Part shown: positions 8,106 to 15,716 of the stretch, in pieces
Numbering within the stretch: the first letter of the stretch is position 1
Layout: each line of letters opens with the position of its first letter
NCBI RefSeq assembly: GCF_000146285.1
Contig: NZ_GL385912.1
Location: 360,028-424,027 of the forward strand
From: Mobiluncus curtisii subsp. curtisii ATCC 35241
GTDB taxonomy: Bacteria; Actinomycetota; Actinomycetes; Actinomycetales; Actinomycetaceae
Reading direction: 5' to 3'
DNA length: 64,000 bases
Position numbers and translations under genes: made by a program
The notes under the pieces: model-generated
The model's input: only the letters and a program-made list of their open reading frames with translations
The model's database searches: none
Told to the model about the DNA's origin: nothing

Positions 8106-10493
8106 TTGGCTGACGCAACGGTGCCGTCGTCCCAGCAATCCGAGATTGCCAAGGAACAGACTTTCGTTGACCGCGCCTATAAAACTCTCGATGAAATGCG
8201 GGTCTATTACCGCCGGCGACAAGACGAGGTCGCCGCAGAGATGAGTTCTAATCCCTCTGCCAGGGCTGACCGCGATGCTTTAGCAGCCCATTATGGTGAT
8301 GCCGCTACACGCCTGGAAAGTGTGGAAAATCGCCTGGTCTTTGGAGGTTTAAACCTAAACGACGGGACCAGTTTCCACATTGGTCGGATTGGTTTACGCG
8401 ACTTTGACCCCGCCGACGCTGAGTCCGCTACCCCGGAGCTTTCCCCGACTGAGAACTCTCCCGCGGACCTGGCGCCGACATCACCAGAAAAACTTGCCGA
8501 TATGCCTGGCGAAGGCATGTCTCGTCAACTGCTGGTGGATTGGCGAGCGAAAGTCGCCCAGCCTTTCTATCAAGCTACGGCAGTAGCCCCGATGGGAGTG
8601 TGGAAGCGGCGACACGTCGCCACCAGTTTGCGTCAAGTGGTGGGCGTGGAGGACGAACTGTTGACTTCCTCCCCTGACACTGATGCTGTGCAAACGGCAA
8701 CGCTGCAGGGTGAAGGTGCTTTGATGGCAGCGCTCTCACGTGCCCGTAGTGGTCAGATGTCGGACATTGTCTCAACGATCCAAGCGGAACAAGACCGGGT
8801 GATTCGTTCTGACCTGAATGCTTTTTTAGTGGTGCAGGGCGGACCAGGAACCGGCAAGACCGCGGTGGCACTGCATCGGGCGGCTTACCTACTCTATGCC
8901 CACCGCGATCAGTTGGATTCACAAGGGGTGTTGGTCGTTGGTCCCAATCACACGTTTTTGCGCTACATCGAGCGGGTACTTCCTGCCCTGGGCGAGACCG
9001 GAGTAGTTAGCCTGACTATTGGAGAATGTTTCCCCGGTGTACACACCGTGGCAGAGCGTCCGGAACTGCGCGCTCTGAAAGGCGACACCCGCTGGATTAA
9101 AGTCGCTGCCGCGGCCGTAGCAGATTTGAAACGTCCGCCCCGCGAAGATCAAATGCTGCAACTGGATCACGTTCAACTAAATCTGAGCGCCGCTTTGATT
9201 CGTGACGCGATGGAAGCCGGATCACACGGTGGCTCCACACACAATCAACACTGGGCGGCGTATGCCAAATTCCTGGTTCGCGAGTTGACCAAGCTCTATG
9301 CCGGTCAGACCCCCACCAAAGAAGACATGGAGTGGATGACCGAGGAAATCCGAGCTTCTGCGGAAGTTCGCCGAGCCGTCAACCGCTGCTATCTCCCCGC
9401 GTCTGCCCCTGACCTGTTGGCGCGTCTCTATGCTTACCCGGATTATTTGCAGCGTATCGCTTCGGGGATTTTCACCGCGGAGGAAATCGCCGCCTTGCAA
9501 CGTCCCAAGACCAGTCCCTTTACCGATGCTGATGTGCCCATTTTGGATGAGCTGGCAGAGTTGCTGGGGCCCCTACCCGGAATGACAGATTCGGCGACGC
9601 AGCGTCGCAATCGCGAACAGCGCGAAATTGAACGCGCGGCAGAGGCCATCGAGGCAATGGATCTGGGCGGAGGACTCATCAACGCACGGATGTTGGCGCG
9701 TTCATCCCGCGGTGAAGTGAGTCTCTCTCCCCTGGCTCAACGCGCCCGCGCGGACCGCTCCTGGGCTTACGGTCACGTGGTTGTGGACGAGGCACAGGAG
9801 CTTTCCCCGATGGACTGGCACCTGTTGCTGCGCCGGTGCCCCTCCCGGTCGTTCACCGTGGTTGGTGACGTGAACCAAACGTCGCAGCGCTCATCGACTC
9901 CACTGTCTTGGGAAACCCTGCTGGGACCTGCCCGGCGCGCTGCGCCGGTGATGGAGCAGCTCACCATCAACTACCGTACCCCTCGTGCCGTGATGGATTT
10001 GGCGCAAAAGGTGCTGGCGGCCACCAAGCACACGGTAGTGCCGTTGCAATCAGCGCGGGACGTAGCGGACTCCCTGGTGTTTACACGTCTCCAGGGTGAG
10101 CCACATGCGAATCTGCACGAACCAGTCTCTGGACCGGGGAACCTGGTGCCTACGCTCCGCGAAACCCTTCAGTCGGAAACGGCACGTTTAGAGGCAGAAG
10201 TCGGTTCGGGTGCCGGTAAGCTGGCGATTATTGTCCCCACTGCGGCGCATTCGTACCTGGCTGCGACTTTGGGCTTGGAAACCGCGGATGTGGTAGCTGA
10301 CCAGGTGTGTTGCCTGGATCCGCGAGCGGCAAAAGGTCTGGAGTTTGACACCGTCATCCTGGTGGAACCAGCCGTTATCGCTGACCAGTCCGCCGGGGAT
10401 TTGTATGTGGCGATGACGCGCTGCACGAAACGGATGCATGTTTTAGCCAGCGTTTTACCCGCCGGAATGGAACTTTGCCCCACCGCGCCGTAA
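8106..10493 (+). CDS. helD: HelD-like UvrD-family ATPase (RNA polymerase-associated helicase)
   Basis: Superfamily 1 helicase of about 795 residues resembling actinobacterial HelD, which binds core RNA polymerase and recycles stalled complexes. The N-terminal coiled-coil arm (EIAKEQTFVDRAYKTLDEM) is the HelD hallmark. Walker A is GGPGTGKT (residues 245-252), Walker B region is VVDEAQELSPMDW, motif III is VVGDVNQTSQ, and the C-terminal motifs AKGLEFDTVILVEP and LYVAMTRC complete the motor. Start TTG 8106 is chosen because GAGGAGAG lies 5 nt before it; the upstream TTG at 8091 overlaps that site. Distinguishing HelD from other UvrD-like ATPases rests on the N-terminal arm, so I am fairly but not fully sure. 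Confidence 0.85.
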   Translation: MADATVPSSQQSEIAKEQTFVDRAYKTLDEMRVYYRRRQDEVAAEMSSNPSARADRDALAAHYGDAATRLESVENRLVFGGLNLNDGTSFHIGRIGLRDFDPADAESATPELSPTENSPADLAPTSPEKLADMPGEGMSRQLLVDWRAKVAQPFYQATAVAPMGVWKRRHVATSLRQVVGVEDELLTSSPDTDAVQTATLQGEGALMAALSRARSGQMSDIVSTIQAEQDRVIRSDLNAFLVVQGGPGTGKTAVALHRAAYLLYAHRDQLDSQGVLVVGPNHTFLRYIERVLPALGETGVVSLTIGECFPGVHTVAERPELRALKGDTRWIKVAAAAVADLKRPPREDQMLQLDHVQLNLSAALIRDAMEAGSHGGSTHNQHWAAYAKFLVRELTKLYAGQTPTKEDMEWMTEEIRASAEVRRAVNRCYLPASAPDLLARLYAYPDYLQRIASGIFTAEEIAALQRPKTSPFTDADVPILDELAELLGPLPGMTDSATQRRNREQREIERAAEAIEAMDLGGGLINARMLARSSRGEVSLSPLAQRARADRSWAYGHVVVDEAQELSPMDWHLLLRRCPSRSFTVVGDVNQTSQRSSTPLSWETLLGPARRAAPVMEQLTINYRTPRAVMDLAQKVLAATKHTVVPLQSARDVADSLVFTRLQGEPHANLHEPVSGPGNLVPTLRETLQSETARLEAEVGSGAGKLAIIVPTAAHSYLAATLGLETADVVADQVCCLDPRAAKGLEFDTVILVEPAVIADQSAGDLYVAMTRCTKRMHVLASVLPAGMELCPTAP

Positions 10494-10549
10494 AGCCACC
10501 CCTTGAGATGCGCCCTGACGTGGGATTTCGGCACTGCGCTCTTTTGGTC

Positions 10550-10555
10550 TAAAGT
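10550..10555 (+). promoter_or_regulatory. Candidate -10 element of serA (leaderless start)
   Basis: TAAAGT ends 6 nt before the serA ATG at 10562, and no ribosome-binding sequence is present. A hexamer at the -35 distance (TTCGGC, 10527-10532) matches poorly. Confidence 0.45.
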
Positions 10556-10561
10556 GGTGAT

Positions 10562-11803
10562 ATGACGAAGATACTGCTGCTTGAAAACCCCCACGAAGTC
10601 GCGAACAAAGTATTTAGCGACGCAAATGTCCAAGTCGACCGGATAGATGGTTCTCTGGATGAAAACGACCTGATTAAGGCTCTCCAGGGCTATCAGATGG
10701 TTGGGATTCGTTCCAAGACGAACCTGAGCAAACGAGTTTTTGATGAATGCCCGGACTTGGTCTGCGCTGGGACTTTCACGATTGGTACCAACCAAATCGA
10801 CTTGAAAGAAGCAGCGAAACACGGGGTGGCAGTGTTCAACGCCCCTTATTCCAACACGCGTTCCGTAGCGGAGCTAGCCATCGCTGAGATTATTGCGCTG
10901 GCACGTCAACTGCCAGTACGCAACGCCCACCTGCAAAATGCTGATTGGCAAAAGACCGCCAAGGGCTCTCATGAGGTGCGTGGCAAGACCTTGGGGATTA
11001 TCGGCTATTCTTCGACCGGTACCCAGCTGTCCATCTTGGCAGAAGCTATGGGGATGAAAGTCCAGTTCTATGACTTGGCAAAGAAGCTGCCCATCGGCAA
11101 CGCGAAACAGTGCAACTCCCTTGAGGAAGCCCTGCAAGGCGCTGATTTTGTGTCCTTGCATGTGGATGGGCGCGCTTCTAATGAAAATATGTTTACCAAA
11201 GTACAGATGAACCAGATGAAGCCGGGGGCGAAGCTGTTGAATCTGTCCCGTGGTTTCGTTGTCAATCTCGATGATTTGGCAGAGGCTCTGGATTCCGGTC
11301 AAATTGGGGGCTGCGCCATCGACGTGTTCCCTGATGAACCGCGCAAAAATGGTGAGGAGTTCCACTCCCCGATTATGGGTAAGGAAAACACCATCCTTAC
11401 TCCGCACATTGGCGGGTCCACCTTGGAAGCTCAAGAGGACATTGGCTGGTTTGTGGCTGGCAAGATTTGCACTTACCTACAGTCCGGTGAAACCGTGATG
11501 AGTGTAAACATGCCAAATTTGAGCCTTGAGCCGACGGATAACACCAAGTACCGCATCACTTTGATTCACAAGAACGTCCCCGGCGTAATGGCGAAAATCA
11601 ACCAGTTGTTCTCTGATGCTGGAGTGAACATCGAAGGTCAGGTCTTGGGCACTAACGGCGAAGTCGGCTACGTTATCGGTGATATTTCCTCCGAAATGCC
11701 CAAGGCAGCGCTCGATGAGATTGCCAAGTTTGATTCCACGCTCTCCGTGCGCTGCATTCCGATGGCGCACTTCGTTCGCGACGAAGAGACCGCGATTAAC
11801 TAA
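10562..11803 (+). CDS. serA: D-3-phosphoglycerate dehydrogenase SerA (ACT-domain type)
   Basis: First enzyme of serine synthesis: oxidises 3-phosphoglycerate to 3-phosphohydroxypyruvate with NAD. The 413-residue length and a single C-terminal ACT domain (from about 340) match the E. coli-type enzyme, so serine feedback inhibition is likely. Catalytic regions are seen: LSRGFVVN (Arg), AIDVFPDEP (Glu) and LTPHIGGST (His). Odd point: the NAD-binding glycine motif reads GYSSTG (148-153), where the family has GYGxxG, so the second glycine is serine. The gene has no upstream ribosome site; a -10-like TAAAGT ends 6 nt before the ATG, so the transcript may be leaderless. Confidence 0.94.
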   Translation: MTKILLLENPHEVANKVFSDANVQVDRIDGSLDENDLIKALQGYQMVGIRSKTNLSKRVFDECPDLVCAGTFTIGTNQIDLKEAAKHGVAVFNAPYSNTRSVAELAIAEIIALARQLPVRNAHLQNADWQKTAKGSHEVRGKTLGIIGYSSTGTQLSILAEAMGMKVQFYDLAKKLPIGNAKQCNSLEEALQGADFVSLHVDGRASNENMFTKVQMNQMKPGAKLLNLSRGFVVNLDDLAEALDSGQIGGCAIDVFPDEPRKNGEEFHSPIMGKENTILTPHIGGSTLEAQEDIGWFVAGKICTYLQSGETVMSVNMPNLSLEPTDNTKYRITLIHKNVPGVMAKINQLFSDAGVNIEGQVLGTNGEVGYVIGDISSEMPKAALDEIAKFDSTLSVRCIPMAHFVRDEETAIN

Positions 11804-11925
11804 CTCCTCTACGGGGCTCAAAAGGTCGGGTCGGAGGCTTGGCATGTTCCGTAGACTGATTAGTGTTTCCGTGCAAATTCCGAGTGAAAGGGATTTGACC
11901 GGCGTGTTTGCGTTAGGGTGGGAGT

Positions 11926-13719
11926 ATGACTGAAACAGTGGATTTGTTGGAACTGGCTCCCGCCGCGGGTATTCACCTACCTAGGTACGTGCATACTCCG
12001 CCCGAGGATGATTCTGAGCTGACCAAAAGGATGCGTCTGCTCTACAATCCTGACGTTCCAGCGCAAATCCCCGTCACTGATCAGTTGATGATCGACGTCT
12101 TGCGCACTCAGTCCAATAAATATCCCCGCCGTGTCGCTTTGGATTTTTTCGGCGCCCCCACGACTTATCGGGAACTGGGCGAAAATGTGCAGCGCACTTC
12201 GGCGCTGTTACTTCAGCACGGGGTCAAGCGCGGGGATCGAGTTTCGGTTGTGGCTCCGAATTGTCCCCAGTTCGTCTATCTGCTCTATTCCTGCCTGCAG
12301 CTGGGAGTGGTGTGTGTGTTGCACAACCCGTTGGCTGCCCCCATGGAGTTGAAGTGGCAAATCGAAAATGCCGAATCGAAACTGGTTTTTGTATGGCAAA
12401 AGACTGCTTTAAGCGTCGCCGAAATGGTACGTGGCATGGACACCGAAATTATTTCTCTCGATGTCTCTGCCGCCCTGCCGCGCCGGTTGCGTTTTGCCCT
12501 GCACCTGCCGATTAAGAAGGCCAAGGAGTTTCATAATCAGCTTTGCGACCCGCAAGCCAAGGATTTACCCGATTACGATACCCTGCTGGAAAAGCAAAAA
12601 CCGCATAACCGCATCGTGCGAGTCGATCCTGACGTTCCCGCCGTGATGCTGCACACGGGCGGAACCACCGGCAAGCCGAAAGCGGTTATTTTGACCAACC
12701 GCAACTTGGTGTCGAACTTATTTGCCAATACAACTTGGGTGACCAAGCTGCGTCCCGGCAAGGAAACCTGGTTCTGTGTTCTGCCGTTTTTCCACGCTTT
12801 CGGTCTGACCTTGTCTCTGAACGGTGCGATTGGTTTGGGAGCCACCGCGGTGATTTTCCCGAAATTCAGCACCAGGGCAGCCCTAGCCGCTCAACGCCGA
12901 CGTCCGGGCACATTCATTGTGGGAGTGCCTCCGATTTTTGACCGGCTCGCGAAAGCAGCCGAGAACAACCCGAAGATTGACCTTTCAACTTTCCGATACG
13001 CCATTTCCGGAGCCATGCCACTGACCCAGGAGGTTGCAAAACGCTGGGAAAAAGCTACTTCCGGCTACATCATCGAGGGCTACGGGATGACGGAAACTTC
13101 TCCGACGGTATTGGGTTCCCCGATGAGCCCCGAACGCAAGCTCGGTTATATGGGTATCGTGTTTCCTTCCATTCAAGTGCGAGTCGTCGATCCCGACACC
13201 CTCGTTGATGTTGAACCTGGCGAAGTCGGGGAACTTATCGTCAAAGGACCGGGGTGCTCTCCCGGTTATTGGCGTGACCAAGTGGAAACCGATTTACTGT
13301 TCACCCCGGATCGTTGGTTGCGCACCGGCGACTTGGTTGAAGAACACGAGGGATTCTTACGGATGAGTGACCGTCGCAAAGAGCTCATCATCATTTCTGG
13401 TTTCAATGTCTACCCCTCGGTCGTGGAGGCAGCAATTGCTTCAATGCCCCAGGTCGCAGAGGTCGCCGTGGTCGGCATTCCCGATCAAGCTGACCCTGCC
13501 CGAGGTGAACAGGTCCATGCGGCAGTGGTGCTCAATCCCGGAGCGACCCTGACTTTAGACAAGATTCGAGATTGGGTTGCCGATTCACTCCCCCGTTACG
13601 CAATTCCGCGTTCAGTTTCCTTCCCCGAGCAGTTGGCACATAACCAACTGGGCAAGATTCAGCGTCGCAAAGTGCGTCAGACCGTTATGGAACGCCTCTC
13701 TGAAGGCTTCCGCATGTAG
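11926..13719 (+). CDS. fadD: AMP-forming long-chain fatty acid-CoA ligase (FadD-like)
   Basis: ANL-superfamily adenylating enzyme of 597 residues, the usual FadD length. It activates a fatty acid as acyl-AMP and then acyl-CoA. The P-loop TGGTTGKPKA, the A5 motif EGYGMTETSP, the hinge region RTGDL followed by SDRRKELIIISGFNVYP, and the C-terminal catalytic lysine region LGKIQRRKVR are all visible. Substrate chain length cannot be read from sequence. The ATG at 11926 has GGGAG immediately before it and also a TAGGGT hexamer ending 6 nt upstream, so either a close ribosome site or a leaderless start is possible. It follows serA after 122 nt and is probably transcribed separately. Confidence 0.9.
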   Translation: MTETVDLLELAPAAGIHLPRYVHTPPEDDSELTKRMRLLYNPDVPAQIPVTDQLMIDVLRTQSNKYPRRVALDFFGAPTTYRELGENVQRTSALLLQHGVKRGDRVSVVAPNCPQFVYLLYSCLQLGVVCVLHNPLAAPMELKWQIENAESKLVFVWQKTALSVAEMVRGMDTEIISLDVSAALPRRLRFALHLPIKKAKEFHNQLCDPQAKDLPDYDTLLEKQKPHNRIVRVDPDVPAVMLHTGGTTGKPKAVILTNRNLVSNLFANTTWVTKLRPGKETWFCVLPFFHAFGLTLSLNGAIGLGATAVIFPKFSTRAALAAQRRRPGTFIVGVPPIFDRLAKAAENNPKIDLSTFRYAISGAMPLTQEVAKRWEKATSGYIIEGYGMTETSPTVLGSPMSPERKLGYMGIVFPSIQVRVVDPDTLVDVEPGEVGELIVKGPGCSPGYWRDQVETDLLFTPDRWLRTGDLVEEHEGFLRMSDRRKELIIISGFNVYPSVVEAAIASMPQVAEVAVVGIPDQADPARGEQVHAAVVLNPGATLTLDKIRDWVADSLPRYAIPRSVSFPEQLAHNQLGKIQRRKVRQTVMERLSEGFRM

Positions 13720-13781
13720 GGGTTATATCCGCGGAGGAAAGTGGCGTGACGGCTTCCTGAGGAATCCGGATCAGCTCCCGT

Positions 13782-14234
13782 CTAGCTGTGCGAATGATTC
13801 TTTAACGAAGCAATGGCGTCCTCAAAATCCTCCAGGGAATTGAATTCAGAATAGACCGAGGCGAAACGCAGATAGGCCACTTCATCCAGTTCCTTAAGCG
13901 GTTCCAAGATAGCTTTGCCGACTTCTTCGGAATTGATAATGGCCTTTCCGGAGGCGCGCAGGGTTTCCTCCACGCCTTGCGCCATGAGAGCAAGCTGATC
14001 CTCGCTAACTGGACGACCTTGGGTAGCTTTAGCTAGACCGGCAATGACTTTACTGCGCCGGAACGGTTCCGTCGCTCCGGAGCGTTTTTTAATCAGCAAC
14101 ATTGTGGTTTCCAAAGTGGTGAAACGCCGACCGCAACTGGGACATTCGCGACGCCGCCGGATGGAGGCACCATCATCGGCAGTACGAGAATCAATCACTC
14201 GGGAATCCTCGTGATGACAAAACGGACAGTGCAC
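13782..14234 (-). CDS. nrdR: NrdR, ribonucleotide reductase repressor
   Basis: Zinc-ribbon, ATP-cone repressor that senses ATP/dATP and controls nrd operons. The 150-residue protein starts [16 protein letters not shown], with the second half of the zinc ribbon in [11 protein letters not shown], then the ATP-cone ([18 protein letters not shown] onward). GTG 14234 is chosen because AAGGAGGG lies 4 nt upstream and because this is exactly the family N-terminus; the longer reading to 14327 is not NrdR sequence. It lies directly downstream of the LysM gene that is divergent from lexA, the same order as nrdR, Rv2719c and lexA in Mycobacterium tuberculosis, so it may share the SOS-controlled transcript. 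Confidence 0.95.
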   Translation of the reverse strand: MHCPFCHHEDSRVIDSRTADDGASIRRRRECPSCGRRFTTLETTMLLIKKRSGATEPFRRSKVIAGLAKATQGRPVSEDQLALMAQGVEETLRASGKAIINSEEVGKAILEPLKELDEVAYLRFASVYSEFNSLEDFEDAIASLKNHSHS

Positions 14235-14328
14235 GTCGCCCTCCTTAACCGCTGCAAGACTATAGGTTTCACCGTAAGTGCAAACCGAAGTTTTCGCAAG
14301 CTGGAGAATAGGGCTGGACACATCCATT

Positions 14329-14775
14329 TCAGTAAACCGGAACCAGCAGCGTTTGCCCGGCGTTCAACACAGAACTCGCATCCAAGGCATTTGCGTCCAT
14401 CATATCCGCCAAGACCTCGTCAGCGGGGACACCGGTAGCGTTAGCAGCGGCAATGTCCCACATCGTGTCTCCCGGCACCACCGTGTGTAGCGTGAAATCC
14501 GTGGGGACGAAATCCGGGCTGAGCCCTAGCCCCAGCACCATCCCCAGGAACACCATCACGAGAGCAGCCAAGATAAACAGTGCCACGCGTAAAGCCGCGG
14601 CATCCCACGACAAAACCGACTGTGCAGATGCAACAGAGGACTCCCGCGCTTTTGAAACCAGATGTAAGTAAGCCGGACGAGATTGCCGCCCTCTCGAAGC
14701 ACGCACCGCCGGATGATTTGGAGCTAGCTCACAAAGCTCAAAATCCGAGAAACTCGGCGCTAAAACCGCTGTCAT
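14329..14775 (-). CDS. LysM-domain membrane protein next to lexA (ChiZ/YneA-like, probable SOS division inhibitor)
   Basis: A 148-residue protein with a cytoplasmic N-terminus of about 65 residues, one membrane segment ([20 protein letters not shown]) and a single extracellular LysM domain ([16 protein letters not shown] to the C-terminus) that should bind peptidoglycan. Its place, divergent from lexA and upstream of nrdR, is that of M. tuberculosis Rv2719c (ChiZ) and of YneA relative to lexA in Bacillus, both SOS-induced proteins that arrest division. Two LexA boxes lie 20-50 nt upstream of its start, which supports SOS induction. ATG 14775 is chosen for the GGAGGG 6 nt upstream. No enzymatic domain is visible. 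Function is inferred from context. Confidence 0.85.
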   Translation of the reverse strand: MTAVLAPSFSDFELCELAPNHPAVRASRGRQSRPAYLHLVSKARESSVASAQSVLSWDAAALRVALFILAALVMVFLGMVLGLGLSPDFVPTDFTLHTVVPGDTMWDIAAANATGVPADEVLADMMDANALDASSVLNAGQTLLVPVY

Positions 14776-14794
14776 GGTAGTCCCTCCATTCATT

Positions 14795-14824
14795 CGAACA
14801 TTTGTTCGTTCGAACATCTGTACG
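14795..14824 (-). promoter_or_regulatory. Two tandem LexA boxes upstream of the LysM gene
   Basis: 14795-14808 is the perfect palindrome CGAAC-ATTT-GTTCG, the actinobacterial LexA consensus. 14811-14824 is CGAAC-ATCT-GTACG with one mismatch in the second arm. They lie between the LysM start codon (14775) and a possible minus-strand promoter (TCGACA, 17 nt, TATATT, within about 14824-14853), where bound LexA would block transcription. Confidence 0.88.
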
Positions 14825-14864
14825 TATAATATAAACCATCGCCGGCGCGTTGTCGAGTCAAAAT

Positions 14865-14878
14865 CGAACATTTGTGCG
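14865..14878 (+). promoter_or_regulatory. Third LexA box in the lexA intergenic region
   Basis: CGAAC-ATTT-GTGCG, one mismatch from the palindromic consensus, about 135 nt upstream of the lexA start. It may serve autoregulation of lexA or add to repression of the divergent gene. No confident lexA promoter hexamers were found next to it. Confidence 0.65.
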
Positions 14879-15012
14879 ACTATTGATTTTGAACGCAAAA
14901 CCAGCCGGACGATTGCCAGTCTGACATAGACCCCAGAGACGAAAATCTGCGAGTTACGTCAGATGCCTATTGCAGCTATTGCGCGCAAATTATCCAGATA
15001 AAAGGAGCAGCA

Positions 15013-15696
15013 GTGAGCGACCTGACCAAACGACAGCAGGAAGTATTAACCACCTTGTACCGGCTCAGTCAAAAGCTCGCCTATCCCCCTTCGGTGCGAG
15101 AACTCGCCGAGGCCATGGGTCTGTCCTCCCCATCCTCCGTCAAGCACCACCTGGATGTGCTGACCCAAAAGGGCTACCTGCGCCGAGCTCCCAACACCCC
15201 ACGCGCTTTGGAATTTGTGAAACTTCCCGAGGGCTTCGAGGCACCCTCACCAGACCCGGTATCCGGGGCATCCCAATCTGCCACCATTACCACCATTCCG
15301 GTGGGTATCGCGGACACTGCCGTGGCAACCCCGGTTCCCCTGGTAGGACAAATTGCAGCAGGTGCCCCCATCACAGCAGAGGAAATGGTTGAAGATACTT
15401 TTGCCCTGCCCCGACGCTTCACCGGTTCGGGCGAATTGTTCATGCTCACGGTAAAGGGCGATTCCATGCAAGAGGGCGGAATTTTAGACGGCGATTGGGT
15501 CGTGGTACGCCACCAGAACGAAGCTCGCAATGGTGAAATCGTAGCAGCGATGCTTGACGGCGAGGCTACCGTAAAAGAATTTTCCCGCGCCGACGGTCAC
15601 GTTTGGCTGCTGCCCCACAATGAAAACTATGCGCCCATCCCCGGCGACACAGCCACCATTTTGGGCAAGGTCGTCACCGTAATCCGCTCTCTGTGA
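15013..15696 (+). CDS. lexA: LexA repressor
   Basis: SOS master repressor, self-cleaved when RecA filaments form. The 227-residue protein has the N-terminal winged helix (LTKRQQEVLTTLYRL to the wing), the cleavage site Ala116-Gly117 in QIAAGAP, the catalytic Ser151 in GDSM and Lys188 in ATVKEF. The linker is longer than in E. coli LexA, as is common in actinobacteria. Start GTG 15013 has AAAGGAG 6 nt upstream. It is divergent from the LysM gene, with three LexA boxes in the shared 237-nt region, and convergent with dinG (20 nt between stops). Confidence 0.97.
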   Translation: MSDLTKRQQEVLTTLYRLSQKLAYPPSVRELAEAMGLSSPSSVKHHLDVLTQKGYLRRAPNTPRALEFVKLPEGFEAPSPDPVSGASQSATITTIPVGIADTAVATPVPLVGQIAAGAPITAEEMVEDTFALPRRFTGSGELFMLTVKGDSMQEGGILDGDWVVVRHQNEARNGEIVAAMLDGEATVKEFSRADGHVWLLPHNENYAPIPGDTATILGKVVTVIRSL

Positions 15697-15716
15697 CGTT
15701 TGGGTCGCAGCCCGCT

